A DNA stretch of 64,000 bases from the NCBI RefSeq assembly GCF_009498275.1, contig NZ_CP045643.1:2232001-2296000 (forward strand), given 5' to 3'. Position 1 is the first letter of the stretch, and each line of letters begins with the position of its first letter. Of the stretch, positions 34,070-42,499 are shown piece by piece. Origin of the DNA: Streptomyces fagopyri (GTDB lineage Bacteria > Actinomycetota > Actinomycetes > Streptomycetales > Streptomycetaceae). The position numbers were made by a program, and so were the translations under genes. The notes under the pieces were generated by a model that saw only the letters and a program-made list of their open reading frames with translations, was not told the origin of the DNA and did not search any database.

Positions 34070-35467
34070 GTGAACCGCGATCTTCTCCGCGACCGTCCCC
34101 GCGATCTCTCCCCCGACCGTCCGCGCGGCCCGTTCCGCGATCTTCTCCTCGACCTGTCGGCGGTCCTCGCCGCCGCTCTGCTCGTCACGGCGGCCGTCCT
34201 GGTCGGCACCGCCGTCCAGCGCCGTGACCATTCGCTCTTCGTGGGGTGGCCTCCCCTGTTCGCGCAGTGGGAGCCGCACGTCGGCCCCGGTACCCCGGCC
34301 GCCCTCGTGGTCGCCGTCGCCATGGTGGCGTACGGCCCCCTCCTCGCCGCGCGTCTGCCCTGGCGTCCGCTGCTGTGCGTCGCCTGGGGCGCCACGACGG
34401 CCTGGACGTTCTCGCTCGCGCTGGTCGACGGCTGGCAGCGCGGCCTCGCGGGACGGCTGACGACCACGAACGAGTACGTCACCGTCATCGACCGCTTCCA
34501 CGACATCCCCGCCACCCTGCGGGACTTCACCCACCACATCGTGAGCCAGTCCCCCGCCCCCTGGCCCGCGCACATCGCCGGACACCCGCCCGGGGCCACC
34601 CTCACCTTCGTGCTGCTGGACCGGATCGGTCTGGGCGGTGGGGGCTGGGCGGGCGTGTGGTGCGTCACCGTCGGCTCGACGGCCGGGGTCGCGGTCCTGG
34701 TCACCGTGCGTGCGCTGGCGGGGGAGGCCCTCGCCCGCCGTGCCGCCCCCTTCCTCGTCCTCGCGCCGACCGCCGTGTGGGTGGGCGCCTCCGCGGACGG
34801 GTACTTCGCGGCCGTCGCCACCTGGGCCGTCGCGTTCCTCGCCCTCGCGGTGACCGGGCCCCGCCCGCGGACGACCGGACTCGTCGCCGGGCTCCTGTTC
34901 GGCCTCACCGCGTACCTCTCGTACGGGCTGGTGCTGTACGTGGTGATCGCCGGCGCCGTCCTGCTGCTCGGCTCCCGGCGGCTGCGTCCCCTCCCCTGGG
35001 CCGTCGCCGGAGCCGCCGTGGTGCCGGTGGTGTTCACCCTGCTCGGCTTCGACTGGTGGGAGGCGTACCGCCTGCTGGTCACGCGCTACTACCAGGGGGT
35101 CGGCGGGGTCAGACCGTACAGCTACTGGGTGTGGGCGAACCTCGCGTGCACGGTCCTGGTCGTGGGCCCGGCGACGGTGGCGGGTCTGCGGCGGGCCGGC
35201 GCCGCGCCGGTACGCGGGGGTGTCCGCGGCCGTCTGCGGCCGGCCGCCCCCGGACCCCGTCTCGCCCTGCTCGCGCTCGCCGCCCTGCTCGCCCTCCTCG
35301 CGGCCGACCTCTCCGGAATGAGCAAGGCGGAGACGGAACGCATCTGGCTGCCCTTCGCGATGTGGCTGCTCCCGGCCGGCGCCTTCCTGCCCCGGCCGCG
35401 CGCCTGGCTCGCCGCGCAGGCCGTGCTCGCCCTGCTCCTGAACCATCTGCTGCTGACCGGCTGGTGA
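34070..35467 (+). CDS. large multipass membrane protein, possible GT-C glycosyltransferase
   Basis: Protein of 465 residues with about eleven hydrophobic segments. An aromatic/His-rich loop (HDIPATLRDFTHH and WPAHIAGHPPGAT) after the second or third helix resembles catalytic loops of GT-C mannosyltransferases, but no firm family mark was seen. The N terminus has an Arg/Asp/Pro repeat (RDLLRDRPRD). The GTG at 34070 follows GGAGG at a long distance, so the start is uncertain. It is divergent from the oxidoreductase and belongs by position to the glycosylation gene group. Confidence 0.75.
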   Translation: MNRDLLRDRPRDLSPDRPRGPFRDLLLDLSAVLAAALLVTAAVLVGTAVQRRDHSLFVGWPPLFAQWEPHVGPGTPAALVVAVAMVAYGPLLAARLPWRPLLCVAWGATTAWTFSLALVDGWQRGLAGRLTTTNEYVTVIDRFHDIPATLRDFTHHIVSQSPAPWPAHIAGHPPGATLTFVLLDRIGLGGGGWAGVWCVTVGSTAGVAVLVTVRALAGEALARRAAPFLVLAPTAVWVGASADGYFAAVATWAVAFLALAVTGPRPRTTGLVAGLLFGLTAYLSYGLVLYVVIAGAVLLLGSRRLRPLPWAVAGAAVVPVVFTLLGFDWWEAYRLLVTRYYQGVGGVRPYSYWVWANLACTVLVVGPATVAGLRRAGAAPVRGGVRGRLRPAAPGPRLALLALAALLALLAADLSGMSKAETERIWLPFAMWLLPAGAFLPRPRAWLAAQAVLALLLNHLLLTGW

Positions 35468-35477
35468 CGGCCCCGTT

Positions 35478-35496
35478 CCCGAGGGGGCCCCTCGGG
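35478..35496. terminator. short palindromic terminator
   Basis: A 19-base perfect dyad, CCCGAGGGG-G-CCCCTCGGG, follows the membrane-protein gene by ten bases and precedes the tetR promoter. Confidence 0.7.
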
Positions 35497-35501
35497 AGTA
35501 G

Positions 35502-35518
35502 ACGACCGGTCGTACACT
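35502..35518 (+). promoter_or_regulatory. tetR promoter with palindromic operator
   Basis: ACGACCGGTCGT (35502-35513) is a perfect 12-bp palindrome directly before a -10-like TACACT (35513-35518). The expected transcription start falls at the tetR ATG (35525), so the message may be leaderless. The core CGACCGGTCG recurs at 38852-38861. Confidence 0.7.
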
Positions 35519-35524
35519 GACCTC

Positions 35525-36145
35525 ATGGGACGGACCAGCGACGCCCGCGAGAAGATACTCAGCACCGCGCAAGCGCTCATCGAGCTGCGCGGCTACTCGG
35601 CCCTGGGCGTGGCCGAGATCTGCAAGGCGGCCGGTGTGCCCAAGGGCAGTTTCTACTACTTCTTCGAGTCGAAGGAGGCTCTCGCCCTGGCCGTGATCGA
35701 CGAGCACTGGACCGGTCAGCGGCGGGCCTGGGCGCAGATCCTGAACGGCGGCGAGGAGCCGCTGCGCAGGCTGTTCCTGCTGTTCGAGGCGACCGAGGCC
35801 GGTCAGCTCGCCGGGCAGCAGAGCTGCGGGACCGTCTCGGGCTGTCTGTTCGGGAACCTCACCCTGGAGATGAGCAACCACACCGAGGCCATCCGCACCC
35901 GGTTGCAGGAGATCTTCGACGAGCAGGTCGAGATGGTCGCCTCGGTCGTCGGCGAGGCGCTCGGGCGCGGGGAGGTCACCGTGCCCGACGCCCGGGAAGC
36001 CGCGCGGGCGGTGGTCGCCCAGCTGGAGGGGCAGGTGCTGTTCGCCAAGCTCTACAACAACACGCACCGGCTCGGCGCGCTGTGGGCGAACTGCCTGGCG
36101 CTGCTCGGCGCGCGTCCGTCGCGGGAGGCCGTGGCCGCGGTCTGA
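35525..36145 (+). CDS. TetR/AcrR-family transcriptional regulator
   Basis: Regulator of 206 residues. The HTH is KILSTAQALIELRGYSALGV then ICKAAGVPKGSFYYFFESKE, as in TetR repressors with the KGSFYYFFESK recognition helix. The C-terminal ligand domain has a Cys-rich stretch (QQSCGTVSGCLFGNL). A palindromic operator overlaps its own promoter, and a matching one sits in the SDR gene promoter 3.3 kb downstream, so autoregulation and control of the SDR/SnoaL pair are predicted. Confidence 0.92.
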   Translation: MGRTSDAREKILSTAQALIELRGYSALGVAEICKAAGVPKGSFYYFFESKEALALAVIDEHWTGQRRAWAQILNGGEEPLRRLFLLFEATEAGQLAGQQSCGTVSGCLFGNLTLEMSNHTEAIRTRLQEIFDEQVEMVASVVGEALGRGEVTVPDAREAARAVVAQLEGQVLFAKLYNNTHRLGALWANCLALLGARPSREAVAAV

Positions 36146-36472
36146 CCGCGCTCACCGCCCGCGGACGGGCGGTGCCCCGGCCTCCCGGTACGGCGGCGCT
36201 CGGCGGCGCGTGCCGCACGCACTCGCGCCGCACGCGGCATGCCGCGTGCACGCGTGCCCGCCGGGTGGCCCTGCCCATGTCCGCCGACCGTCCACGTTCA
36301 CGCCCGGCGGCGCTGGACGGGTGCCGCGGTCTTGGACGGGTGCGCCGCGGTCATCGAGTACGGCGGCGGCCACCCGCCGACCACCGCGTCCCTGGACGGG
36401 CAGCCGGTGCGAGACGCCGGACGTCAGGCGTCAGGCGTCAGGCCGACCCCTCGACCTGACAGCGCCTCGTCG
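36146..36472. other. intergenic region with palindromes
   Basis: No believable gene. It holds a perfect 20-bp palindrome at 36230-36249, which overlaps by two bases a 10-bp palindrome, GCACGCGTGC, at 36248-36257. Further on are repeated GGACGGGTGC-like words. The palindromes may terminate the tetR transcript. Confidence 0.6.
36423..36443. repeat. 7-bp tandem repeat, three units
   Basis: GTCAGGC is repeated three times just before the stop of the GPP34 gene (which reads leftward from 37075 to 36473). Confidence 0.85.
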
Positions 36473-37075
36473 TCAGGGGGCCCGCCAGATGTTGTCGAAG
36501 GCCGCGTTCTCGATGCTGCGCCGTTGGCGGACCGCTTCGAGCTCCGTCTCCGCGTTGTGCACGGCGTCCAGGACGGTCCCGACCGCTTCGCCGGAGGGAG
36601 CGGCGCTCTCTCCGTCCGGGTGCTCGATGCCCACGGCCGCCGCCAGCCCGACGAGGACGGGATCACCCTTCGCCCAGCGGTCCTCCGCGTGGCGGCGGGC
36701 CGGCGAGTCGACCCGTTCCGCCGGACCGACGCGCAGCGGATTCCAGCGTCGGCGCGCCGGGGCGACCGGCGCCTGCGCCTCGACCGCCGCCCGGTAGGCC
36801 GCGAACAGGTCACGCCCCCGGCGCCACAGCCAGTCCTCGACCGGCTCGTACGGCTCCTGCCGGACGAGCGCCGACACCGCCTCTGCCAGCAGGGCATCGT
36901 CCGGGGTCCACGACGCGCCGGGCACGATGCGGTCACCGTCCAGGGTGAGGGCCCCGGCCTCGATGAGGTCGACCAGTTCGGCGCCCGCGAGGGCCAGCGA
37001 CAGGTCGCCCTGCCCGATGTCACGGCCGGAGGTGACGTCCATGGCGATGATCAGCAGGTCCTGCGGTGTGGTCAT
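36473..37075 (-). CDS. GPP34 (GOLPH3/Vps74-like) family protein
   Basis: Protein of 200 residues: TPQDLLIIAMDV at the N terminus, DLSLALAGAELVDLIEAGAL near residue 30, LTLDGDRIVP, and then helical sequence with RRRWNPLRVGPAERVD. This order is that of bacterial GPP34 proteins, which in eukaryotes bind phosphoinositides. The bacterial role is not established. ATG 37075 has GGAG upstream; a longer frame to 37243 is not favoured. Confidence 0.82.
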   Translation of the reverse strand: MTTPQDLLIIAMDVTSGRDIGQGDLSLALAGAELVDLIEAGALTLDGDRIVPGASWTPDDALLAEAVSALVRQEPYEPVEDWLWRRGRDLFAAYRAAVEAQAPVAPARRRWNPLRVGPAERVDSPARRHAEDRWAKGDPVLVGLAAAVGIEHPDGESAAPSGEAVGTVLDAVHNAETELEAVRQRRSIENAAFDNIWRAP

Positions 37076-37220
37076 GTCGGACTCCACGTCAGAGACATCG
37101 GTGGCGGGCCGCGGGCGTCGGCGGCGCGTGCGCGCCGGCCCACCGGCCGCTACGGGGCGGCATACCGTACTACCACCATGTGGCGCGGGCAGCCGATGCG
37201 CAGCACGACAGCCCAGGGGG

Positions 37221-37298
37221 CCGTCACCGCCTGGGACCGTCACCGCGTGACACCTTCACCGCGTGGGCCCGTCACCGCGTGGGCCCGTCACGGCGTCG
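37221..37298. repeat. 16-bp tandem repeat, five units
   Basis: CCGTCACCGCGTGGGC-type units begin at 37221, 37237, 37253, 37269 and 37285 (the last partial). They lie in the 253-base gap between the GPP34 start and the isomerase-like stop. Confidence 0.88.
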
Positions 37299-37328
37299 AC
37301 GCTCCCTTGGACGCCGTACCGGCCGCCG

Positions 37329-37631
37329 TCAGGAGCTGGTGGCGGCCTTGCCGGGGTCGTTCGGGTGGGACTCTAGCGCGGTGACGTTCAGGTTCATCCA
37401 GGGGCGCAGCGGGAGGGTGCCGAGCACCTTCTCGTGGAGTTCGTCCTCGTCGGCGGCCCGCCAGATGCCGAGACTGCGCAGCTCACCGACCGGGCGCCAC
37501 AGCCGCGCCAGATGACCGGTGGCGGCCAGTTCGCCGGCTCGGACGGCTTCGGCGGCGCGCCGGCTGTCGACCTCGTCCTGGCTGGTGCCCTCGGGGATCG
37601 TGGTGGTGATCTCGACCAGGAACTCTCGCAT
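37329..37631 (-). CDS. muconolactone delta-isomerase-like protein
   Basis: Small protein of 100 residues: MREFLVEITTTIPEGTSQDE, then RRAAEAVRAGELAATGHLARLW, then LGIWRAADEDELHEKV and LPLRPWMNLNVTALESHPND. This is the ferredoxin-like fold of muconolactone isomerases, though many such proteins are stand-alone with other roles. It is divergent from the LysR gene and a likely target of it. Confidence 0.87.
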   Translation of the reverse strand: MREFLVEITTTIPEGTSQDEVDSRRAAEAVRAGELAATGHLARLWRPVGELRSLGIWRAADEDELHEKVLGTLPLRPWMNLNVTALESHPNDPGKAATSS

Positions 37632-37802
37632 GATGCCGCTCCGCTCGGTGGGGCGTCCGGCCGGTGCCCCGACGCCGTGGGTGGAGGGCGCCCGCGGTTC
37701 CAGGAACCCGGACCTCCCTGTCCCCATCCTCCGTCCGGCCCCGGCACGGCGCCACGACCGGCTTCCTCCCCGCTGGGAGGCGCGGCCTCGCAGCGACGTA
37801 GC

Positions 37803-38726
37803 ATGACGGACGTGGAGCTGCGCCAACTGCGGTATTTCGTCGCCGTCGCCGAGGAACTGAACTTCGGCCGGGCCGCCGAACGCCTGCTGATCGCGGGCCC
37901 CTCCCTGTCCCAGCAGATCAAGGCACTCGAACGCGACTTGGGCGTACGATTGTTCGATCGCGACCGTCGCTCGGTCTCCCTGACCCCGGCGGGCGCGGCC
38001 CTGCTCCCGCACACCCGCGCGCTGCTGGAGCGGGCCGAGGACCTCCAGCGGTGCGCCGAGCGGCTCTCCGGATCGGAATCGGTACGGCTCGGCTACGTCA
38101 ACTGGCTCCCGCCGGACCTGACCGCCCGCACCGCCGGCGTGGCCCGGCTCCACCTCGACGCGTGGGTCGCCCCCTCGCACACCCAGGCCGCCCGGGTCGC
38201 CGCCGGCAGCCTGGACCTCGCGGTGTGCTGGGTGCGGACCGAGGACGTGGAGCGGCACGGTCTGCACGCCCGGCTCCTCGGCGCCGACCGGCTCTACGCC
38301 GTCTCCGCCGGTGACGACACCAGCGAGGTGGCCGCGCGGGACACCGCCGTGCTCCTCGACGCCGACACCACCTCCTGGTCGTCCTGGAACGTGTACGCCG
38401 AACTGCTGGCGCGCGACACGGGGGCCCGCGCGGTGCGGATCTCCGACGGGGGCATCACCGGCCCCGCGTTCTTCGACCACGTCCGCAGCATCGGCCTTCC
38501 GGTCGTCAACTCCCCCAAGGGCCAGACCACTCCGCTGCCGCCCGACCTGGTCCAGCGCCCCGTCGTGGCGCCGCGGATCCACTGGACCTGGTCCCTGGTC
38601 CGGCGCGAGAACGAGGACCGGCCCGCGGTCCTGGCCGCCGCCGAAGCCCTCTGCGCCGACGTCGGCGACCTGGGCCTCGGCGCCCCGGACTCCTGGCTGC
38701 CCGAAGGCGATCCGCACCGGCGCTGA
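37803..38726 (+). CDS. LysR-family transcriptional regulator
   Basis: Regulator of 307 residues. The N-terminal HTH is ELRQLRYFVAVAEELNFGRA, then LSQQIKALERDLGVRLFDRD, then SLTPAGAALLPHTRALLERA. The effector-binding half follows with usual spacing. It is divergent from the isomerase-like gene, as LysR regulators commonly are from their targets. The ligand is unknown. Confidence 0.92.
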   Translation: MTDVELRQLRYFVAVAEELNFGRAAERLLIAGPSLSQQIKALERDLGVRLFDRDRRSVSLTPAGAALLPHTRALLERAEDLQRCAERLSGSESVRLGYVNWLPPDLTARTAGVARLHLDAWVAPSHTQAARVAAGSLDLAVCWVRTEDVERHGLHARLLGADRLYAVSAGDDTSEVAARDTAVLLDADTTSWSSWNVYAELLARDTGARAVRISDGGITGPAFFDHVRSIGLPVVNSPKGQTTPLPPDLVQRPVVAPRIHWTWSLVRRENEDRPAVLAAAEALCADVGDLGLGAPDSWLPEGDPHRR

Positions 38727-38813
38727 GCCGCCACCGTTCGCCTCCGACCTCGACTGGGAGGCCGCGCCTACCAACTGGGAGGAAATCCGTCCCGGCCGGG
38801 GCCTCGTGGGACT

Positions 38814-38861
38814 TTGACTTCCCCCTCGGCGCACCCTACGGTCCAAATAGTCGACCGGTCG
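38814..38861 (+). promoter_or_regulatory. SDR operon promoter with TetR-type operator
   Basis: TTGACT (38814-38819) and TACGGT (38837-38842) are 17 bases apart and fit a sigma-70-type promoter. CGACCGGTCG (38852-38861) lies just after the expected start of transcription and is identical to the core of the palindrome in the tetR promoter. A repressor bound there would block the SDR/SnoaL operon. Confidence 0.72.
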
Positions 38862-38926
38862 GCTAGCTCAGCTGGCCATCGGAATCCGGTCGAGGAACCC
38901 TCACCCCACATCTCGGAGAAGTCATC

Positions 38927-39640
38927 ATGAGCTCTCAGGACCAGAAGGTCGCAGTCGTCACCGGTGCCTCGCAGGGCCTCGGCGCCGGCATCGCCGAGGC
39001 GTACCGCAAGCTCGGTTACGCGGTCGTCGCCACCTCGCGCACCATCGCCCCTTCCCACGACGCGGGCATCCTGACCGTCCAGGGCGACATCGCCGACCCC
39101 GCCACCGCCGAGCGCGTCATCGCCGCCGGCATCGAACGCTTCGGCCGCATCGACACCCTCGTCAACAACGCCGGCATCTTCGTCGCCAAGCCCTTCACCG
39201 ACTACACGCCGGACGACTACGCCACGGTGGTCGGCATCAACCTCACGGGCTTCTTCCACCTGACCCAGCTCGCCGTGGAGCACATGCTCGCCCAGGGCGG
39301 CGGCCACATCGTCAACATCACGACCAGCCTCGTCGACAACGCCGACGCGAACGTCCCCTCCGTGCTCGCCTCCCTGACGAAGGGCGGCCTCCAGTCCGCC
39401 ACCAAGTCGCTCGCCATCGAGTACGCCACGCGCAACATCCGCGTCAACGCCGTCTCCCCCGGCACCATCAAGACCCCGATGCACCCCGTGGAGACCCACG
39501 AGGCCCTCGCCTCCCTGCACCCCGTCGGGCGCATGGGCGAGCAGAGCGACATCGCCGAAGCCGTCATCTACCTGGAGAACGCCCCCTTCGTCACCGGCGA
39601 GATCCTCCACGTCGACGGCGGCATGAGCGCCGGTCACTGA
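38927..39640 (+). CDS. short-chain dehydrogenase/reductase-type protein with the catalytic Tyr replaced
   Basis: Protein of 237 residues with the Rossmann marks of classical SDRs: VTGASQGLGAGIAEAY (TGxxxGxG), LVNNAGIF (NNAG), VNITTS with the Ser, and VNAVSPGTIKTPMH after the active site. The YxxxK motif is not intact: Lys152 is present in VLASLTKGG but position 148 is Ala. Either this subfamily uses another residue or it is not a redox enzyme. GGAG lies before the ATG. It is followed 26 bases later by a SnoaL-like gene. Confidence 0.88.
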   Translation: MSSQDQKVAVVTGASQGLGAGIAEAYRKLGYAVVATSRTIAPSHDAGILTVQGDIADPATAERVIAAGIERFGRIDTLVNNAGIFVAKPFTDYTPDDYATVVGINLTGFFHLTQLAVEHMLAQGGGHIVNITTSLVDNADANVPSVLASLTKGGLQSATKSLAIEYATRNIRVNAVSPGTIKTPMHPVETHEALASLHPVGRMGEQSDIAEAVIYLENAPFVTGEILHVDGGMSAGH

Positions 39641-39666
39641 GTCCGTACGACGAGGGAAGGACCCTG

Positions 39667-40038
39667 ATGAACAGCACGACGGACAGTGAGGCGGTCCTGC
39701 GCGACGTCCTCGACCGCTGGAAGGCGGCCGTGGACGGCCACGAACCGGAGCAGGCCGCCGCCCAGTTCACCGAAGACGCCGTCTTCCAGGGACTGCGCCC
39801 CTACAGCGTCGGAAGGCCGGGCATCGCCGCGTACTACGACTCCCAGCCGCTCGGGCTGCGGGCCGAGTACCGCATCCTCGAGACCCGGCGTCCCGCCGAC
39901 CACCTCGTCCTCGGTTACCTGGCGGTGGACTTCTCCTTCACGGACCGGCCCACCCTCGGCGTCACGCTCGGCGTACTGGTCGAGCGCACGCGGGAGGGCT
40001 GGCGGATCAGTCACTACCAGGTCTCACAACTCGCCTGA
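39667..40038 (+). CDS. SnoaL/SgcJ-like small protein
   Basis: Protein of 123 residues with the cone-shaped NTF2-like fold marks: LDRWKAAVDGHEPEQAAAQF, then FTEDAVFQGLRPYSVGRPGI, then VLVERTREGWRISHYQVSQL. It resembles SnoaL-like and SgcJ/EcaC proteins. It is the second gene of the SDR operon, and GAGGGAAGG lies before its start. It may act on the same substrate as the SDR-type protein (inference). Confidence 0.85.
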   Translation: MNSTTDSEAVLRDVLDRWKAAVDGHEPEQAAAQFTEDAVFQGLRPYSVGRPGIAAYYDSQPLGLRAEYRILETRRPADHLVLGYLAVDFSFTDRPTLGVTLGVLVERTREGWRISHYQVSQLA

Positions 40039-40097
40039 CCCCTCAGGTCCCCTGCCCGCGGCGGCGATCGCCGGCGCGGGCCGGACCCGAGGCACCG

Positions 40098-40132
40098 GTG
40101 CACCGTCCTGTCGAGCAGGCAGGACGGTGCAC
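40098..40132 (+). terminator. terminator of the SDR operon, 13-bp stem
   Basis: A perfect 13-bp stem (40098-40110 and 40120-40132) with a 9-base loop lies 60 bases after the SnoaL-like stop codon. Confidence 0.82.
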
Positions 40133-40387
40133 TCGTGTGTGCGACGACCCTTCGGGGCCCCGACGAGCGTCGTTCGGAACACTTTTACTCATCTCGGATG
40201 GCATGCCCTGGTCAAATCTGCCAGGCTTCCGGCAGCCGTCACCCCGACCCCAGGGGAACGCGGCGGACATCTCACCCCCGCGCTCGCGCGAGCGACGCGC
40301 GCAGCCCCCGGCTGCCCTCCGGCGCACCCGAGCCGGGCGGGCGGTCACCGAGCAGGCCGGAATCCCGGCCGCCTCAAAGGAGTTCGC
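40133..40387. other. upstream region of the M1 peptidase gene
   Basis: No gene is supported here. It must hold the M1 gene promoter. A less GC-rich patch around 40170-40225 contains the palindrome GGCATGCC and the pair CCTGG...CCAGG with 8 bases between. I cannot assign promoter boxes with confidence. Confidence 0.5.
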
Positions 40388-42247
40388 GTGAGACCGACCC
40401 CCCACAAGGCCCTCGCGACGGCGGCACTCGCCGTCCTCGCACTGGCCGCCGCCCTGCTTCCCGTCTCCCCGGCGGCCGCCGCGCCGCCCACCGCCCCCTC
40501 GGCCGACGCCTGCACCCCTGCCCAGGTGGTCACCAACGGCGGCTTCGAGAGCGGCACTTCGCCCTGGACCCAGTCGTCGACCAGCGTGATCACCTCCCGC
40601 GCCGGCCAGACCGCCCACGACGGCACCTCCTTCGCCTGGCTGGACGGTGTGGGCAGCACGCACACCGACACCCTTTCGCAGAGCGTCACGATCCCGTCCG
40701 GCTGCAGCTCCGCCGCGCTCACCTTCTGGCTGCACATCGACACCACCGAGACGACGACGTCCACCGCGTACGACAAGCTGACGGCGAAGATCGGCACCAC
40801 CACGCTGGCGACGTACTCGAACCTCAACAAGAACACCGGCTACGCGCAGAAGTCCTTCGACGTCTCGGCGTTCGCGGGCCAGACCGTGACCGTCGCCTTC
40901 ACCGGCACCGAGGACTCCAGTCTCAGGACGAGCTTCGTCCTCGACGACATCGCGCTCGCCACCTCCGGCACCACCACCCCGCCCGCGGACTCCACCCGGA
41001 CCCCGGCCGCGCCCGCGTACACCGTCAGCCTGAGCAGCAACACCAGCGGCACCACCTGGACCGGTCACGAGAGCGCGACCTTCACCAACGCCTCCTCCAC
41101 CGCGCTCAGCGAGGTGTACCTGAGGCTGTGGGACAACTACCACGGCACCTGCTCCGCGATGCCCATCGCCGTCAGCAACGTCAGCGGCGGCACCGCGGGC
41201 GCCCTCTCGGTCGGCTGCACGGCCCTCCAGATCAGCCTGGCGTCACCCCTGGCGCAGGGCCAGAGCGCGACGATCGGCTTCGACCTGACCATCACCGTGC
41301 CCAGCGGCGCCGACCGCTTCGGCGCCGACGGCGCCTTCGTCAACATCGGCAACGCGCTGCCCGTCCTGGCGGTCAAGGACGCGGCCGGCTGGCACCTGGA
41401 CCCGTACACCAACAACGGCGAGTCCTTCTACTCGCTGGCCGCCGACTTCAAAGTGACCCTCGACCACCCGACGAGCCTCCTCGTCCCGGCCACCGGCACC
41501 TCGGTCGACACCGCCGGATCGAGCGGCCGGACGGTCACCACGGCCACGGCCTCCAAGGTCCGTGACTTCGCCTGGGCCGCCGGGCCGTTCAGCAAGATCT
41601 CCGGCACCTCCCCCGCCGGCACCGCGATCAACATCTACTCCGTCTCGGGCATCAGCTCCTCCGACTCCCAGTCGATGCTCGCCACCGCCAAGTCCGCGGT
41701 GGACGCCCACGCGGCACGCTTCGGCGCGTACCCGTACGGCGAGTTGGACGCGGTGATCGACAACAACTACTGGTTCGGCGGCATGGAGTACCCCGGCTTC
41801 GTCCTCGACCTGGTCAGCACCACGGCGCTCACCCACGAGATCGGCCACCAGTGGTTCTACGGGATCGTCGGTGACGACGAGTACAACAGCCCGTGGCTCG
41901 ACGAGGCGTTCACGGACTACGCCACCGACCTGGCGCAGAACAAGACCGGCACCAGCTGCTGGAACAGCGTCTCCTGGGCCTCGTCGGCGGAGAAGATCAC
42001 CAACTCCATGGCCTACTGGGACGCCCACTCCTCCCGGTACTCCACGGTCGTCTACGGCTACGGCAAGTGCGCCCTGCACGACCTGCGCCGCGTCCTCGGT
42101 GACACGGTCATGGCCAAACTCCTGAAGGACTACGCCACTTCGCACTGGTACGGGGTCTCGACCACGTCCGAGTTCAAGGCAGCCGCCCAGGCCGCCACGA
42201 CCACGGACCTGACCTCGTTCTGGACCCAGCACCGCATCGACGGCTGA
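40388..42247 (+). CDS. secreted M1-family metallopeptidase
   Basis: Exported zinc peptidase of 619 residues. A signal peptide (LAVLALAAALLPVSPAAAAP) is followed by a beta-rich domain of about 170 residues similar to carbohydrate-binding or P-type adhesion modules, a Thr/Pro linker, an M1-type N-terminal beta region from about 215, and the catalytic domain. GGMEYPG stands in for GAMEN, the zinc motif is His483-EIGH-487 and the third ligand is Glu506 in WLDEAFTDY. GTG 40388 has AAGGAG upstream. It should release N-terminal amino acids outside the cell. Confidence 0.92.
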   Translation: MRPTPHKALATAALAVLALAAALLPVSPAAAAPPTAPSADACTPAQVVTNGGFESGTSPWTQSSTSVITSRAGQTAHDGTSFAWLDGVGSTHTDTLSQSVTIPSGCSSAALTFWLHIDTTETTTSTAYDKLTAKIGTTTLATYSNLNKNTGYAQKSFDVSAFAGQTVTVAFTGTEDSSLRTSFVLDDIALATSGTTTPPADSTRTPAAPAYTVSLSSNTSGTTWTGHESATFTNASSTALSEVYLRLWDNYHGTCSAMPIAVSNVSGGTAGALSVGCTALQISLASPLAQGQSATIGFDLTITVPSGADRFGADGAFVNIGNALPVLAVKDAAGWHLDPYTNNGESFYSLAADFKVTLDHPTSLLVPATGTSVDTAGSSGRTVTTATASKVRDFAWAAGPFSKISGTSPAGTAINIYSVSGISSSDSQSMLATAKSAVDAHAARFGAYPYGELDAVIDNNYWFGGMEYPGFVLDLVSTTALTHEIGHQWFYGIVGDDEYNSPWLDEAFTDYATDLAQNKTGTSCWNSVSWASSAEKITNSMAYWDAHSSRYSTVVYGYGKCALHDLRRVLGDTVMAKLLKDYATSHWYGVSTTSEFKAAAQAATTTDLTSFWTQHRIDG

Positions 42248-42458
42248 CAGCCGACCGGTGCGCCGCGGTGGGCGCCTTCCGGCGTCACCCGCGGCGCACC
42301 GACGACGGCGCGGACCCGCGCCGCGCACACCGCGCCGCGCACACCCGCGCCTGCGTCCGCGCCCCAGCCCCTCCGCGCCCACGTCTGCGCCTCCGCGTCC
42401 GCGCCCACGCCTGGGCCCCCGGAGGGCCCGCGGCGAGACCGGCGTCTGCGGCGCGATG

Positions 42459-42499
42459 TTGTTTCCCTCTACACCTAGATGCATAATGCGGTTATGCAT
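42459..42499 (+). promoter_or_regulatory. marR promoter and palindromic operator
   Basis: TTGTTT (42459-42464), 17 bases, then CATAAT (42482-42487) form a promoter-like pair. ATGCATAA-N5-TTATGCAT (42479-42486 and 42492-42499) is a perfect inverted repeat lying over the -10 box, as expected for an autorepressor. The expected transcription start is close to ATG 42494. Confidence 0.72.

Noticed and set aside
38851..38905. GGCTAGCTCAGCTGG looks like a tRNA D-arm
   Set aside because: No anticodon stem, T-arm or acceptor pairing can be built around it. It overlaps the SDR promoter operator.
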